Positions 1 through 9,020 of a stretch of 64,000 bases of DNA are shown one piece after another. Source of the stretch: an uncultured Pelagibacteraceae bacterium (GTDB lineage Bacteria; Pseudomonadota; Alphaproteobacteria; Pelagibacterales; Pelagibacteraceae); assembly GCA_902571135.1 (NCBI GenBank), contig CACGAU010000002.1, positions 62,001 through 126,000 of the forward strand, given 5' to 3'. The notes under the pieces are model-generated. The model was not told the origin of the DNA. It worked only from the letters and a program-made list of their open reading frames with translations, and searched no databases. The stretch's first letter is position 1, and the number at the start of each line of letters is the position of its first letter. A program made the translations under genes and the position numbers.

Positions 1-516
1 AGCAAAATATCCAACAGATCCTAAAAGAGCTAACGCTATAAAAGATAAGTTTATTCTCCATTGCTCAGCATTAGGATACATTCCATACATAAATCTTCTA
101 AACCAAACTTTAATATAGGTCCAACAAGCTCCTCCACCAGAACACACATCTTTACTATCTCCGGCAAAACTTGCATCAATTACAAACCAGCTTAAAATTG
201 GTGGTGTTGCCTTAATAACTATAAAAATAATTAATAAGGATAAAATTGCATTAAAATTATTTGTATTAATATTTTTATTTACTTGATCTAAAAACTTATA
301 ACCACTGTGTTCAATTCTTATAAAATGCAGACCTATAAATCCTAATATTATTGGAATTATAAAGCTTAATGATGCAGGTAAAAATCCAGTGATATTTAAA
401 CTAAAAAATGAATTAAGAAATACATCAATAACACTAATAACAAATAAAAATGAACCTAAATACAAAAAGGTATTTAAATTTTCCTTATCTGGTTTTAAAA
501 AATTAATTTTTGACAT
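1..516 (-). CDS. aapM: General L-amino acid ABC transporter permease AapM, C-terminal part truncated by the window edge
   Basis: Open minus-strand frame starting at ATG (rc of 514-516), MSKINFLKPDKENLNTFLYLGSFLF..., hydrophobic, directly downstream of aapQ; not in the ORF track because it runs off the edge. Confidence 0.75.
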   Translation of the reverse strand, partial: MSKINFLKPDKENLNTFLYLGSFLFVISVIDVFLNSFFSLNITGFLPASLSFIIPIILGFIGLHFIRIEHSGYKFLDQVNKNINTNNFNAILSLLIIFIVIKATPPILSWFVIDASFAGDSKDVCSGGGACWTYIKVWFRRFMYGMYPNAEQWRINLSFIALALLGSVGYFA

Positions 517-1668
517 TTATTTTTCCTTAATCGCAATTTTTTTGTTGTACCAATTCATAAGAATTGAAATTGATACACTTAAACTTAAATAAGTAAGCAT
601 TGTTATTGAAACTATTTCAATTGCTTTACCAGTTTGCATCAATGCTGTCCCCGCAAAAACTAGTACTAAATCAGGATAAGCAATAGCAGCAGCTAATGAT
701 GAATTTTTTGTTAAATTTAAATATTGGTTAGTTGTTGGTGGAATAATAATTCTTAATGCTTGTGGCATTACTACTAATTTTAAAACTTGATTAGGATTTA
801 ACCCAATCGATGCAGCAGCTTCTTTTTGACCTTTACCTACACCTTGTATTCCTGCTCTAACACATTCAGCAATGAAAGTTGCTGTATATAAAGCTAATGA
901 TAAAGTTAAAGCGATTAATTCAGGTGGTAAACTTACACCACCTTCGTATATGAATGAGGTTGTTGCTAATTGTTTTAGTTTTGGAATTTCAAAAGATAAG
1001 CTTACACCTCCTATTAAAAAGCTTAACAAAGGTAATATAAAGATTAATCCTACAGATATCCAAAAAACTGGTAATTGTTTACCTTGTGTTTCTTGAACTT
1101 TTCTTGCATGAATTCTTATTACAACTATCGCTACAATTGCTGCAATTATTGAATATAAAAATACATTAAGATTTTCCCAAATAAATGCTGGAACATATAA
1201 ACCTTTAATCGTTAAGAAAAAAACACCTAACATTGCATCTGCATCTTGAGGTAATGGTAGCGCTCTTAAAGCAGCGAAATACCAAAAAAATATTTGTAAA
1301 AGCAATGGTATGTTTCTGAAAAATTCTACATAAAAAGCTGCGAACTGATTTATTAAATAATTTGGCGAGAGTCTTGCAACACCAACTATTACACCTAAAA
1401 TTGTTGCAAAAATAATCCCAATTACAGAAACCAAAATAGTATTAAGTAAACCAACTAAATAAGCTCTAAAATACGAATGTGATCCATCATATTCAATAAG
1501 TGAAAACTGTACATCAAATGAAGATTCTTGAGAAAGAAAACCATATCCAAAATCAATACCTCTATTCTCCATATTGATTTGAGCGTTGTATGTAAAAAAT
1601 CCAAAAACTAATACTACAACTAAAACGGTAATTAATTGGGGAATGATTTTTTGTAATTTCAGGTCCAT
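517..1668 (-). CDS. aapQ: General L-amino acid ABC transporter permease AapQ
   Basis: 383 aa polytopic protein with the polar amino-acid permease signature (ECVRAGIQGVGKGQKEAAASIGLNPNQVLKLVVMPQALRIIIPPTTNQYLN). Confidence 0.9.
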   Translation of the reverse strand: MDLKLQKIIPQLITVLVVVLVFGFFTYNAQINMENRGIDFGYGFLSQESSFDVQFSLIEYDGSHSYFRAYLVGLLNTILVSVIGIIFATILGVIVGVARLSPNYLINQFAAFYVEFFRNIPLLLQIFFWYFAALRALPLPQDADAMLGVFFLTIKGLYVPAFIWENLNVFLYSIIAAIVAIVVIRIHARKVQETQGKQLPVFWISVGLIFILPLLSFLIGGVSLSFEIPKLKQLATTSFIYEGGVSLPPELIALTLSLALYTATFIAECVRAGIQGVGKGQKEAAASIGLNPNQVLKLVVMPQALRIIIPPTTNQYLNLTKNSSLAAAIAYPDLVLVFAGTALMQTGKAIEIVSITMLTYLSLSVSISILMNWYNKKIAIKEK

Positions 1669-1680
1669 TTGAACGCTTAT

Positions 1681-1713
1681 AAAAAAAAGGGCTAGAAAAA
1701 TCTAGCCCTTTTT
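1681..1713 (-). terminator. Intercistronic hairpin plus U-tract between aapJ and aapQ (attenuating terminator or 3'-end stabiliser)
   Basis: aaaaagggctaga - AAAA - tctagcccttttt: 13-bp perfect stem (1684-1696 / 1701-1713), A/T-flanked. Confidence 0.8.
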
Positions 1714-1731
1714 AATTAGTTAAATATGCAA

Positions 1732-2772
1732 TTATCTTGCAGGTGGTACGTAAAGAATTCCACCTTTAGTCCATAATTCATTTGGACCTCTGTCAGGTAA
1801 AATTCCAGTGTCAGCTATATTTCTTTTGTAGCTTTCACCATAGTTACCAACTTGCTTGATAATTCTTAAGCTCCACTCATTGTCTAGACCAAAAGCAGCA
1901 CCTAATTCACCTTCAGCACCAACTAATCTTTTTACAGCTGGGTTGTCTGAAGTTTTCATTGAGTCTGCGTTAGCAGAAGTAATTCCGTACTCTTCTGCTT
2001 CGATCATAGCATTTAAAGACCATCTAACGATATCTTCCCAAACAGAGTCACCTTGTCTTACAACTGGTCCTAAAGGCTCTTTAGAAACAGTTTCAGGTAA
2101 TACAATATGATCATCTGGGTTAGACATTTTAGTTCTTTGTGCAGCTAGACCTGATTTATCAGTAGTGTAAGTATCACATCTACCAGCATCATAAGCAGCT
2201 ACGACTTCATCAGCTTTTTCGAAAGCAACTGGCTCATAAGAAATTCCTTTAGAGTTAAAGAAGTCTCTCATGTTCAACTCAGTTGTTGTACCAATGTTTG
2301 TACAAGCTGAGATACCATCTTTGAATTGGCTTGTTGAAGTAATACCAGAACTTTTTCTAACCATGAAACCTTGACCATCGTAGAAGTTTACTCCAACGAA
2401 AGTAAGTCCGATATCAGCATCTCTAGAAAGAGTCCAAGTTGTGTTTCTTGATAAGATATCAATCTCACCAGAAGTTAAAGCTGTAAATCTTTCTTTAGCA
2501 CTTAATGGTGTAAACTTAACTTTGTTTGCATCACCTAGTACTGCAGCAGCTACCGCTCTACATACGTCAACGTCGATACCAGTCCAATTTCCTGCAGCAT
2601 CAGCATTAGAAAATCCTGGAAGACCTTGAGATACTCCACATCTTACAAAACCCTTCTTTTGAGTATTTTTAAGTGTTTTAGATTTTTTAGCAGCCATAGT
2701 TTCTGTTGTAAAAGTAAACAACACTGCAACCATAGCAACTAAAGAAGTTAATTGTTTTAAGTATTTAAACAT
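1732..2772 (-). CDS. aapJ: General L-amino acid ABC transporter substrate-binding protein AapJ
   Basis: 346 aa, signal peptide, SBP_bac_3-type sequence (VRCGVSQGLPGFSNADAAGNWTGIDVDVCRAVAAAVLGD...). Confidence 0.92.
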   Translation of the reverse strand: MFKYLKQLTSLVAMVAVLFTFTTETMAAKKSKTLKNTQKKGFVRCGVSQGLPGFSNADAAGNWTGIDVDVCRAVAAAVLGDANKVKFTPLSAKERFTALTSGEIDILSRNTTWTLSRDADIGLTFVGVNFYDGQGFMVRKSSGITSTSQFKDGISACTNIGTTTELNMRDFFNSKGISYEPVAFEKADEVVAAYDAGRCDTYTTDKSGLAAQRTKMSNPDDHIVLPETVSKEPLGPVVRQGDSVWEDIVRWSLNAMIEAEEYGITSANADSMKTSDNPAVKRLVGAEGELGAAFGLDNEWSLRIIKQVGNYGESYKRNIADTGILPDRGPNELWTKGGILYVPPAR

Positions 2773-2793
2773 TATTCTTCCTTTATGTTATTT

Positions 2794-2811
2794 TTATTTG
2801 TTAACAAATAA
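2794..2811. promoter_or_regulatory. 18-bp perfect palindrome TTATTTGTTAACAAATAA upstream of aapJ
   Basis: Direct reading: reverse complement is identical; lies 22-39 nt upstream of the aapJ start codon. Confidence 0.5.
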
Positions 2812-2948
2812 TTCAAAATTACTTTTGAATATTCATAATTTAAACATGTAAGAAAATACTGTTCAAGGAAAATTAACAATAAATTTGGTCTCTATATAGA
2901 TTCACGTCAAGCCTAATTTTAAATAATTAATAGGAAAAAAGTAAGAAA

Positions 2949-3025
2949 TGGCGCGCCCTGGAGGATTCGAACCTCCGACCCTCGGTTTAGAAAACCGATG
3001 CTCTATCCAGCTGAGCTAAGGGCGC
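2949..3025 (-). tRNA. tRNA-Arg (anticodon TCT), CCA encoded
   Basis: rc GCGCCCTTAGCTCAGCTGGATAGAGCATCGGTTTTCTAAACCGAGGGTCGGAGGTTCGAATCCTCCAGGGCGCGCCA; cloverleaf arms pair. Confidence 0.97.
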
Positions 3026-3053
3026 AAAATTTATTGATATATATAATACTAAA

Positions 3054-4460
3054 TTAATTTTTAAAAAGGAATTTTTTAGCAATCAACAATAAAGATAACA
3101 GTTCAACCCTTCCGATAATCATAAAAAATATGAGAAAATATTTGGTTAAAAAGTGCAAATTTTGAAAATCAAAGTCCGATATACCATAAGCAGATGAATT
3201 AACTGTATTCATCAAAGTCAATACAGCTAATTTAAATGAGTATTCAAATTGAATGTTGGACAATGATAATAAGATTGTTAAAGAAAAAAGAGAAATAACA
3301 AAAATTAATATTGTTAAAAAATATTTATTTATGTCTTTTGTGTCAAAATTAATTTTAGAAAAAACCAATTTATTCATAAATACATTTTTTGGCCTGCTAA
3401 AAGAAAGAATTTGATTAATAGAATATTTAGTTAAAGAATATACTTTTAAAAACCTTAAACCTGAGCTTGTGGAAAAAAAAGATCCACCAATAATTACAAG
3501 TAAGATATATATAAAATGTAGGTTAGTTTGGTGAACTTCAAGAGAAATACCAATATTAGAAATGCTACTTATTAAAGATAAAAAACTGAATATGAAATTT
3601 GCATCATAACTAAAGAAAACAAAAAATATACTCACAACTACAATAAAATATAAAAATAAATGTATATCTTCATAAAAGAAATTTAAATTTTTATTTCTTA
3701 AAAAAATTAAATTGTATGTAAAAAAAATACTAAAAAAAGAAATCAGCATTAAAAAAGAAAAAATAATTATTTGAAAATCATTTATTAAAATTGATGAAAT
3801 TTCATTCACAGGTAGAAATCCCCCTGAAGAAATTATCGTCATCGCCAGATTCAGTGAATTAAATGATCTTATTCCAAGAATATTTAGAATAATAAAAATT
3901 GACATAGTTAATCCTGAGTATAACAAAAGAATTTTAATTGATTGTTTTAAAATCTCCGTAGAATTAAAAGATAAAAAATTTGTTAAAGATTTTTTTAAAC
4001 TTTCGTCATAAATATCAATTAAAAAAATAATTGAATATAAAAAATACAATCCACCTATCCATTGTATTGATGATCTCCATAAAATTAAGCCTTGATCAAT
4101 ATGCTTAATATTTTCAAAGACAGTAAAACCTGTTGAAGTAAATCCAGAAACAGCTTCGAATAAAGAATTTAAAAAAGACAAATTATAAATACTTAAATAA
4201 AAAGGTATCGATAAAATTAAAGGCATTAAAATATATCCCAATAGTACGGTTAATATTTTTTCAAATATTGAGGGTTTGTTGGATTTAGTTTTAATTTTGT
4301 AAAAAATTATTCCAATTAGTGCAGAAATAATTAAGCTAAAATAATATGTGTTTAGATTTAGATATAAATTAAAATAGTATGAATAAATAATATTTAAAAA
4401 AGAAAAAATAGATATTAATATAAAAAAGAAACTTAAATACTTTACTTTAAAAAATGACAT
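3054..4460 (-). CDS. trkH: Trk potassium uptake system membrane component TrkH
   Basis: 468 aa polytopic; SGFTSTGFTVFENI selectivity-filter-like motif; adjacent to trkA. Confidence 0.85.
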   Translation of the reverse strand: MSFFKVKYLSFFFILISIFSFLNIIYSYYFNLYLNLNTYYFSLIISALIGIIFYKIKTKSNKPSIFEKILTVLLGYILMPLILSIPFYLSIYNLSFLNSLFEAVSGFTSTGFTVFENIKHIDQGLILWRSSIQWIGGLYFLYSIIFLIDIYDESLKKSLTNFLSFNSTEILKQSIKILLLYSGLTMSIFIILNILGIRSFNSLNLAMTIISSGGFLPVNEISSILINDFQIIIFSFLMLISFFSIFFTYNLIFLRNKNLNFFYEDIHLFLYFIVVVSIFFVFFSYDANFIFSFLSLISSISNIGISLEVHQTNLHFIYILLVIIGGSFFSTSSGLRFLKVYSLTKYSINQILSFSRPKNVFMNKLVFSKINFDTKDINKYFLTILIFVISLFSLTILLSLSNIQFEYSFKLAVLTLMNTVNSSAYGISDFDFQNLHFLTKYFLIFFMIIGRVELLSLLLIAKKFLFKN

Positions 4461-4464
4461 TTAA

Positions 4465-5856
4465 TTAAATAGAACTAATTCTAAATATATTTTCTACTAC
4501 CGAAATTGAGTCTTTCTTAGCTAAAAAAACAACTTTATCCTCTTTTTGGAAAACAAAATTTGATCGAGGTATTATAACTTTGTTATCTCTTAAGACCGCT
4601 CCAATTCTTATCTCTTCTGGTAAGTTTGAATTTTTTAATTCTTTATTGATAAGTTCTGACGTTTCTATAATTTCAGCTTCAATTACTTCATATTCACCAT
4701 TCATAATTGTATAAGCTGTTTCTATAGTCCCTTTGTGGATATGTTTTAAAATACTTGATACAGTATTCATTCTAGGATCTATAAGATCATCAATTTTTAA
4801 TGAATTTTGTAATAAAGAATAATTAGGCTTATTAATTAAAGCCATTGTTCTTTTATCATCAATATCCTTTTCATCTTTTGCAAATTTTTCAACAAGAACA
4901 CTTACCATCAAATTATCTTCATCATCATTTGTTAAAGCGAGAACAGTTTCTGCTTCTTGTAAATTAGCCTCCACAAGAACTTCCTCATCTAAAGCATCTC
5001 CATTGATAACAATTGTATTATTTAATTCACCGGCAAGAAATTCTGCTCTTTCTTTATTTTTTTCAATAATTTTTACTCTTGCTGCATCCAAAGTTTCTTC
5101 GATGTTTTTAGCTAAATTAAAACCTATGTTTCCACCTCCTACTATTAAAATATTTTTAGATATTTTTTCATCATGTCCAAAAGCTTCTAGGGTATCAGAC
5201 ATTTGTGAAGAATTGATTATTACGTAGATTTTATCATTTTTTTTAACATCATCGTTTTTCTTTGGAATTAAAAATTTTTCATCTCTTATAATTCCAATTA
5301 TATTAGCGTCTAAATTAGGATATTTTTTAGTTAAATCGTTAAGTTTGATATTAATTAATTTACAATTTTCGTTAATTAAAATCTCTAATAATCTGATTTT
5401 ATTATCTGCAAATGGAACACTATCTAGTGCTCCAGGTGCTTCAAGTTTTCTTTGAATTGATTTTGCAATTTCAATCTCTGGTGAAATAATTACGTCAATT
5501 GGTAAATTTTCTTTGTTATAAACTCTTGTAAATTTTGGATTTAGATAATCTTGAGATCTTATTCTTGCTATTTTTTTTGGAATTTTAAAAATTGAAAAAG
5601 CTATTTGGCAAATAAGCATATTAATTTCATCATTTCTAGTGACTGCTATAATCATGTCGGTCTCTATCGCATTAGCCTTTTCAAGTATAGAAGGATAAGT
5701 CCCTTTTCCTACTATGGCTTTCACATCTAAAGCATCATCAATTTTTTGAATATCTTCACTAGATGGGTCGATTACAGTTATAGAATGGCCTTGATCACTT
5801 AGCTGTTTAGCTATGGTGAACCCTACTCTTCCAGCTCCACAAATGATAATATTCAT
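4465..5856 (-). CDS. trkA: Trk potassium uptake regulator TrkA (two RCK/TrkA_N-TrkA_C repeats)
   Basis: MNIIICGAGRVGFTIAKQLSDQGHSITVID and a second ILIVGGGNIGFNLAKNIEE NAD-binding motif. Confidence 0.95.
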   Translation of the reverse strand: MNIIICGAGRVGFTIAKQLSDQGHSITVIDPSSEDIQKIDDALDVKAIVGKGTYPSILEKANAIETDMIIAVTRNDEINMLICQIAFSIFKIPKKIARIRSQDYLNPKFTRVYNKENLPIDVIISPEIEIAKSIQRKLEAPGALDSVPFADNKIRLLEILINENCKLINIKLNDLTKKYPNLDANIIGIIRDEKFLIPKKNDDVKKNDKIYVIINSSQMSDTLEAFGHDEKISKNILIVGGGNIGFNLAKNIEETLDAARVKIIEKNKERAEFLAGELNNTIVINGDALDEEVLVEANLQEAETVLALTNDDEDNLMVSVLVEKFAKDEKDIDDKRTMALINKPNYSLLQNSLKIDDLIDPRMNTVSSILKHIHKGTIETAYTIMNGEYEVIEAEIIETSELINKELKNSNLPEEIRIGAVLRDNKVIIPRSNFVFQKEDKVVFLAKKDSISVVENIFRISSI

Positions 5857-7212
5857 TTAATTAAATTCTTTAATCCCTAGGCCTTTAAGTTTTCGGTGCA
5901 AAGCACTTCTTTCCATACCAACAAAGTTAGCTGTTTTAGAAATATTCCCATTAAATTTTTTTAACTGGATAGTTAAATACTCCTTTTCAAACTTTTCTCT
6001 AGCCTCTTTTAATGGCACAGAAAGGCTATTTTCAGCTAATTGATCATCAAAATTTGTATTTTTTAAAGATTCCTTAATAATATTCGAAATTTTATCTTTT
6101 GAATTTGGTTGCAATATTGCAATCCTCTCAATTAAATTTCTTAACTCTCTAACATTGCCATGCCAATTATGATTAAGTATGTAACTATTATTTTCATCTA
6201 TATCTAGTTCTTTAATTTTATAATTTTCAGATATTTTTTTTGAAAAGTATTTAATTAACAAAGGTATATCTGAAATTCTTTGGTTTAACGGTTCAATATT
6301 AATCTCAAAAACATTTATTCTGTGAAATAAATCCTCTCTAAAATTTCCAATTTCTATCTCTTTTTTTAAATCTTTACTTGATGAACATATCAATCTTACA
6401 TCTACACTTACGTCACTAGCTCCATTAACTCTTTTAAACTTTTGATCTGTAAGAACTCTTAATATTTTTGATTGTATATCTAATGGTATCTCTGAAACTT
6501 GATCTATTAACAGAGTTCCTTTATTTGCTTTTTCAAGTGCACCGTATGAAATTGAACCATTCTCCTTTTCTTCTCCAAATAATTCTAATTCATATTTATT
6601 GATATCTAATAAAGCACCATTTAGAACAATAAATGGCTTCTTACTTCTAGCAGATGATTTGTGGATTTTTCTAGCAATCAATTCTTTTCCTGAACCTGAC
6701 GGACCACTTATAAAAATTCTACTTTCAGTTACTGATATTTTTTTTATTTGATCAATTATATTTACTATATTTTTGCTATTTCCTATTAATTCATAAGATG
6801 AAAATAATTTACTTTCGTATTCTCTATTTTGTTTTTTTAAATTAAAGTTTTCAACTGCTCTTTTGACAAAATTAAGTAATCTTTCCTGATCAAATGGTTT
6901 TTCTATAAATTCAAATGCTCCATGCTGCAATGATTTTACAGCCATTTCAATATTTGCATGTCCAGAAATAATTATTACAGGTGTATCCTTATTTTTAGAT
7001 TTAATATGTGAAAGAAGCTCAATACCGTCATTATCTCCCTTATCTAATTTAACATCAAGAATTGCAACATCAGGTAATTTTTTATCTATCTCAGCAAGTG
7101 CTTGGTTATAATTTGCTGCTAAACGCGTTTTATAACCGGCATCTACAATTAATTCATTAATTATATTTCTGATATCGGCGTTATCGTCTACAATTAAAAT
7201 TTCTTCGCTCAT
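5857..7212 (-). CDS. ntrX: Response regulator NtrX (receiver, AAA+, Fis-type HTH)
   Basis: REC ILIVDDNADIR, Walker A GPSGSGKE, Fis HTH NGNISKTANFVGMERSALHRKLKGLGI; adjacent to ntrY. Confidence 0.93.
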   Translation of the reverse strand: MSEEILIVDDNADIRNIINELIVDAGYKTRLAANYNQALAEIDKKLPDVAILDVKLDKGDNDGIELLSHIKSKNKDTPVIIISGHANIEMAVKSLQHGAFEFIEKPFDQERLLNFVKRAVENFNLKKQNREYESKLFSSYELIGNSKNIVNIIDQIKKISVTESRIFISGPSGSGKELIARKIHKSSARSKKPFIVLNGALLDINKYELELFGEEKENGSISYGALEKANKGTLLIDQVSEIPLDIQSKILRVLTDQKFKRVNGASDVSVDVRLICSSSKDLKKEIEIGNFREDLFHRINVFEINIEPLNQRISDIPLLIKYFSKKISENYKIKELDIDENNSYILNHNWHGNVRELRNLIERIAILQPNSKDKISNIIKESLKNTNFDDQLAENSLSVPLKEAREKFEKEYLTIQLKKFNGNISKTANFVGMERSALHRKLKGLGIKEFN

Positions 7213-7214
7213 TT

Positions 7215-8996
7215 TTATTTTGAAAAAATTATATTAATTTTTGCACCATCTTTAATTGGGATAAAATCTATTTTTCCATTGTGGTCATTAATTATTTTAT
7301 TAACTATTGATAATCCCAAACCGGTTCCATTTTTTTTAGTTGTAAAATAAGGATTAAGTATATTTTTAATATTATCTTTTAAATCATTAAAACCAACACC
7401 ATTATCCTCGATCGTTGATTTAATGTGGCTATCATCTTGGGTAAGTTCAATAGTAATTTTTTTGTTGAAATTGTTATTGTTTTGAGCTTTTTGATTAATA
7501 CTTTCTATAGAATTTTTAATCAAATTTAAAAAAACCCTACTTATTTGTTCTTTATCACTTTCTAACATAATTTTATCAAAATCTTTTTTAAATGTAATAT
7601 CAATAGAATTGTCTAATTCTTTAAGTAAATTTATATTTTCATGAATTATATCTGCTAAATTATTTTCTCTAAATATTGGTTTTGGCATTCTTGCAAAATC
7701 AGAAAATTCATTAACCAATTTTTCGATTTGCTTTATTTGATTATTTATAATTTTTAAATTGTCTTTGAAATTCTCCATTTCGCTTTCTTGTATGTGTTTA
7801 GAATATTTATTTTTTAATCTATCTATAGTTAATTGAATTGGTGTTAGTGGGTTTTTGATTTCATGAGCAAGTTTTCTTGCCAAACTTCCCCAAGCCTCAT
7901 GTCTTTCATTTATAATTAATTTTTCCTGCTGGCTTTTCAATCTATCTATCATCAGGTTAAAGTTTTTATTTAAAGTTTCTAAGTCTTTATCTGTCTTTAC
8001 TTCAGGAACTTTAGCATTAAAATTTCCTTGCCCAATAGATATAGATGAAAGAATCAAGTTATTAATAGATCTAAAAAATCTTGATGAAAATCTAATCGCG
8101 ATAGTTATAGAGACAAATAATAAAACACTAACAACAATAATATAAATAATAGCAAATGAGATTTTAATTCCAGTACTTTTTTCCTCAACAGTATAGTAAA
8201 AATTAATCGCTTCTTGAGACTCAGTTAAATATCTAGAAATATCTTTGTCTAGATACTTGACTACATATAAAAATCTATCTTCAAAATTTTGTAGCCTCAT
8301 TATTGCTGCAGAGATATTTTCTGGTGCATTAATAATTTTTAAAGGACGATCATCATCCAATACTGAGTTTAAAGCTTTATCAACTGGAGGGATATATGGC
8401 TGATCGTCTTTCAAAGTTGAAAATAAAAGTTTTTTATTAATATCTATGATGTGCACTTCATCAACATTTCTAATTAATTTTTGTGTTTCTAAAAATCTCT
8501 TATATTCATTTTGATTATCGTTTAAAAATTTTTTGCTTTTATTGGTATCGAAAGCTATCAAAACAGTGTCAGATTGAATTTTATTTCTAATTTCCTCAAC
8601 ATAATTCCTTGCTAATTCATAAGAATTGTTAACAACTGTTGTAACTTTTTTGTCAAAATATTTTTCTAATGCAAAAGAAAATAAAAAAAGCGAAAATATT
8701 GAAATTAATATTGATGGAATTAAGGTAAATAAACCAAAGTATGTAATATATTTTTTATTGGATTTTAAACCATCTTTATCGATATCATTTTTAATTGCAC
8801 TTCTAATCTCAATAAAAATAAAAACAAAAAGCGCTATTAAAAGAACAATGTTAAGTATTAATAAAATTTGTAAATTTTGATCTGATAATTCAATAAATCC
8901 TTTATCAATAAAAGTTAAAAAGGTTAAAAAACCTATCGATAATGTGATAATAAATAATATTATTAGATATATATTTTTTTTAATAAATTCGTACAT
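7215..8996 (-). CDS. ntrY: Sensor histidine kinase NtrY
   Basis: TM segments, HAMP, H-box LARKLAHEIKNPLTPIQLTIDRLK, HATPase GTGLGLSIVNKII. Confidence 0.93.
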   Translation of the reverse strand: MYEFIKKNIYLIILFIITLSIGFLTFLTFIDKGFIELSDQNLQILLILNIVLLIALFVFIFIEIRSAIKNDIDKDGLKSNKKYITYFGLFTLIPSILISIFSLFLFSFALEKYFDKKVTTVVNNSYELARNYVEEIRNKIQSDTVLIAFDTNKSKKFLNDNQNEYKRFLETQKLIRNVDEVHIIDINKKLLFSTLKDDQPYIPPVDKALNSVLDDDRPLKIINAPENISAAIMRLQNFEDRFLYVVKYLDKDISRYLTESQEAINFYYTVEEKSTGIKISFAIIYIIVVSVLLFVSITIAIRFSSRFFRSINNLILSSISIGQGNFNAKVPEVKTDKDLETLNKNFNLMIDRLKSQQEKLIINERHEAWGSLARKLAHEIKNPLTPIQLTIDRLKNKYSKHIQESEMENFKDNLKIINNQIKQIEKLVNEFSDFARMPKPIFRENNLADIIHENINLLKELDNSIDITFKKDFDKIMLESDKEQISRVFLNLIKNSIESINQKAQNNNNFNKKITIELTQDDSHIKSTIEDNGVGFNDLKDNIKNILNPYFTTKKNGTGLGLSIVNKIINDHNGKIDFIPIKDGAKINIIFSK

Positions 8997-9020
8997 TTGA
9001 ATATAAAAACTACCATATAA

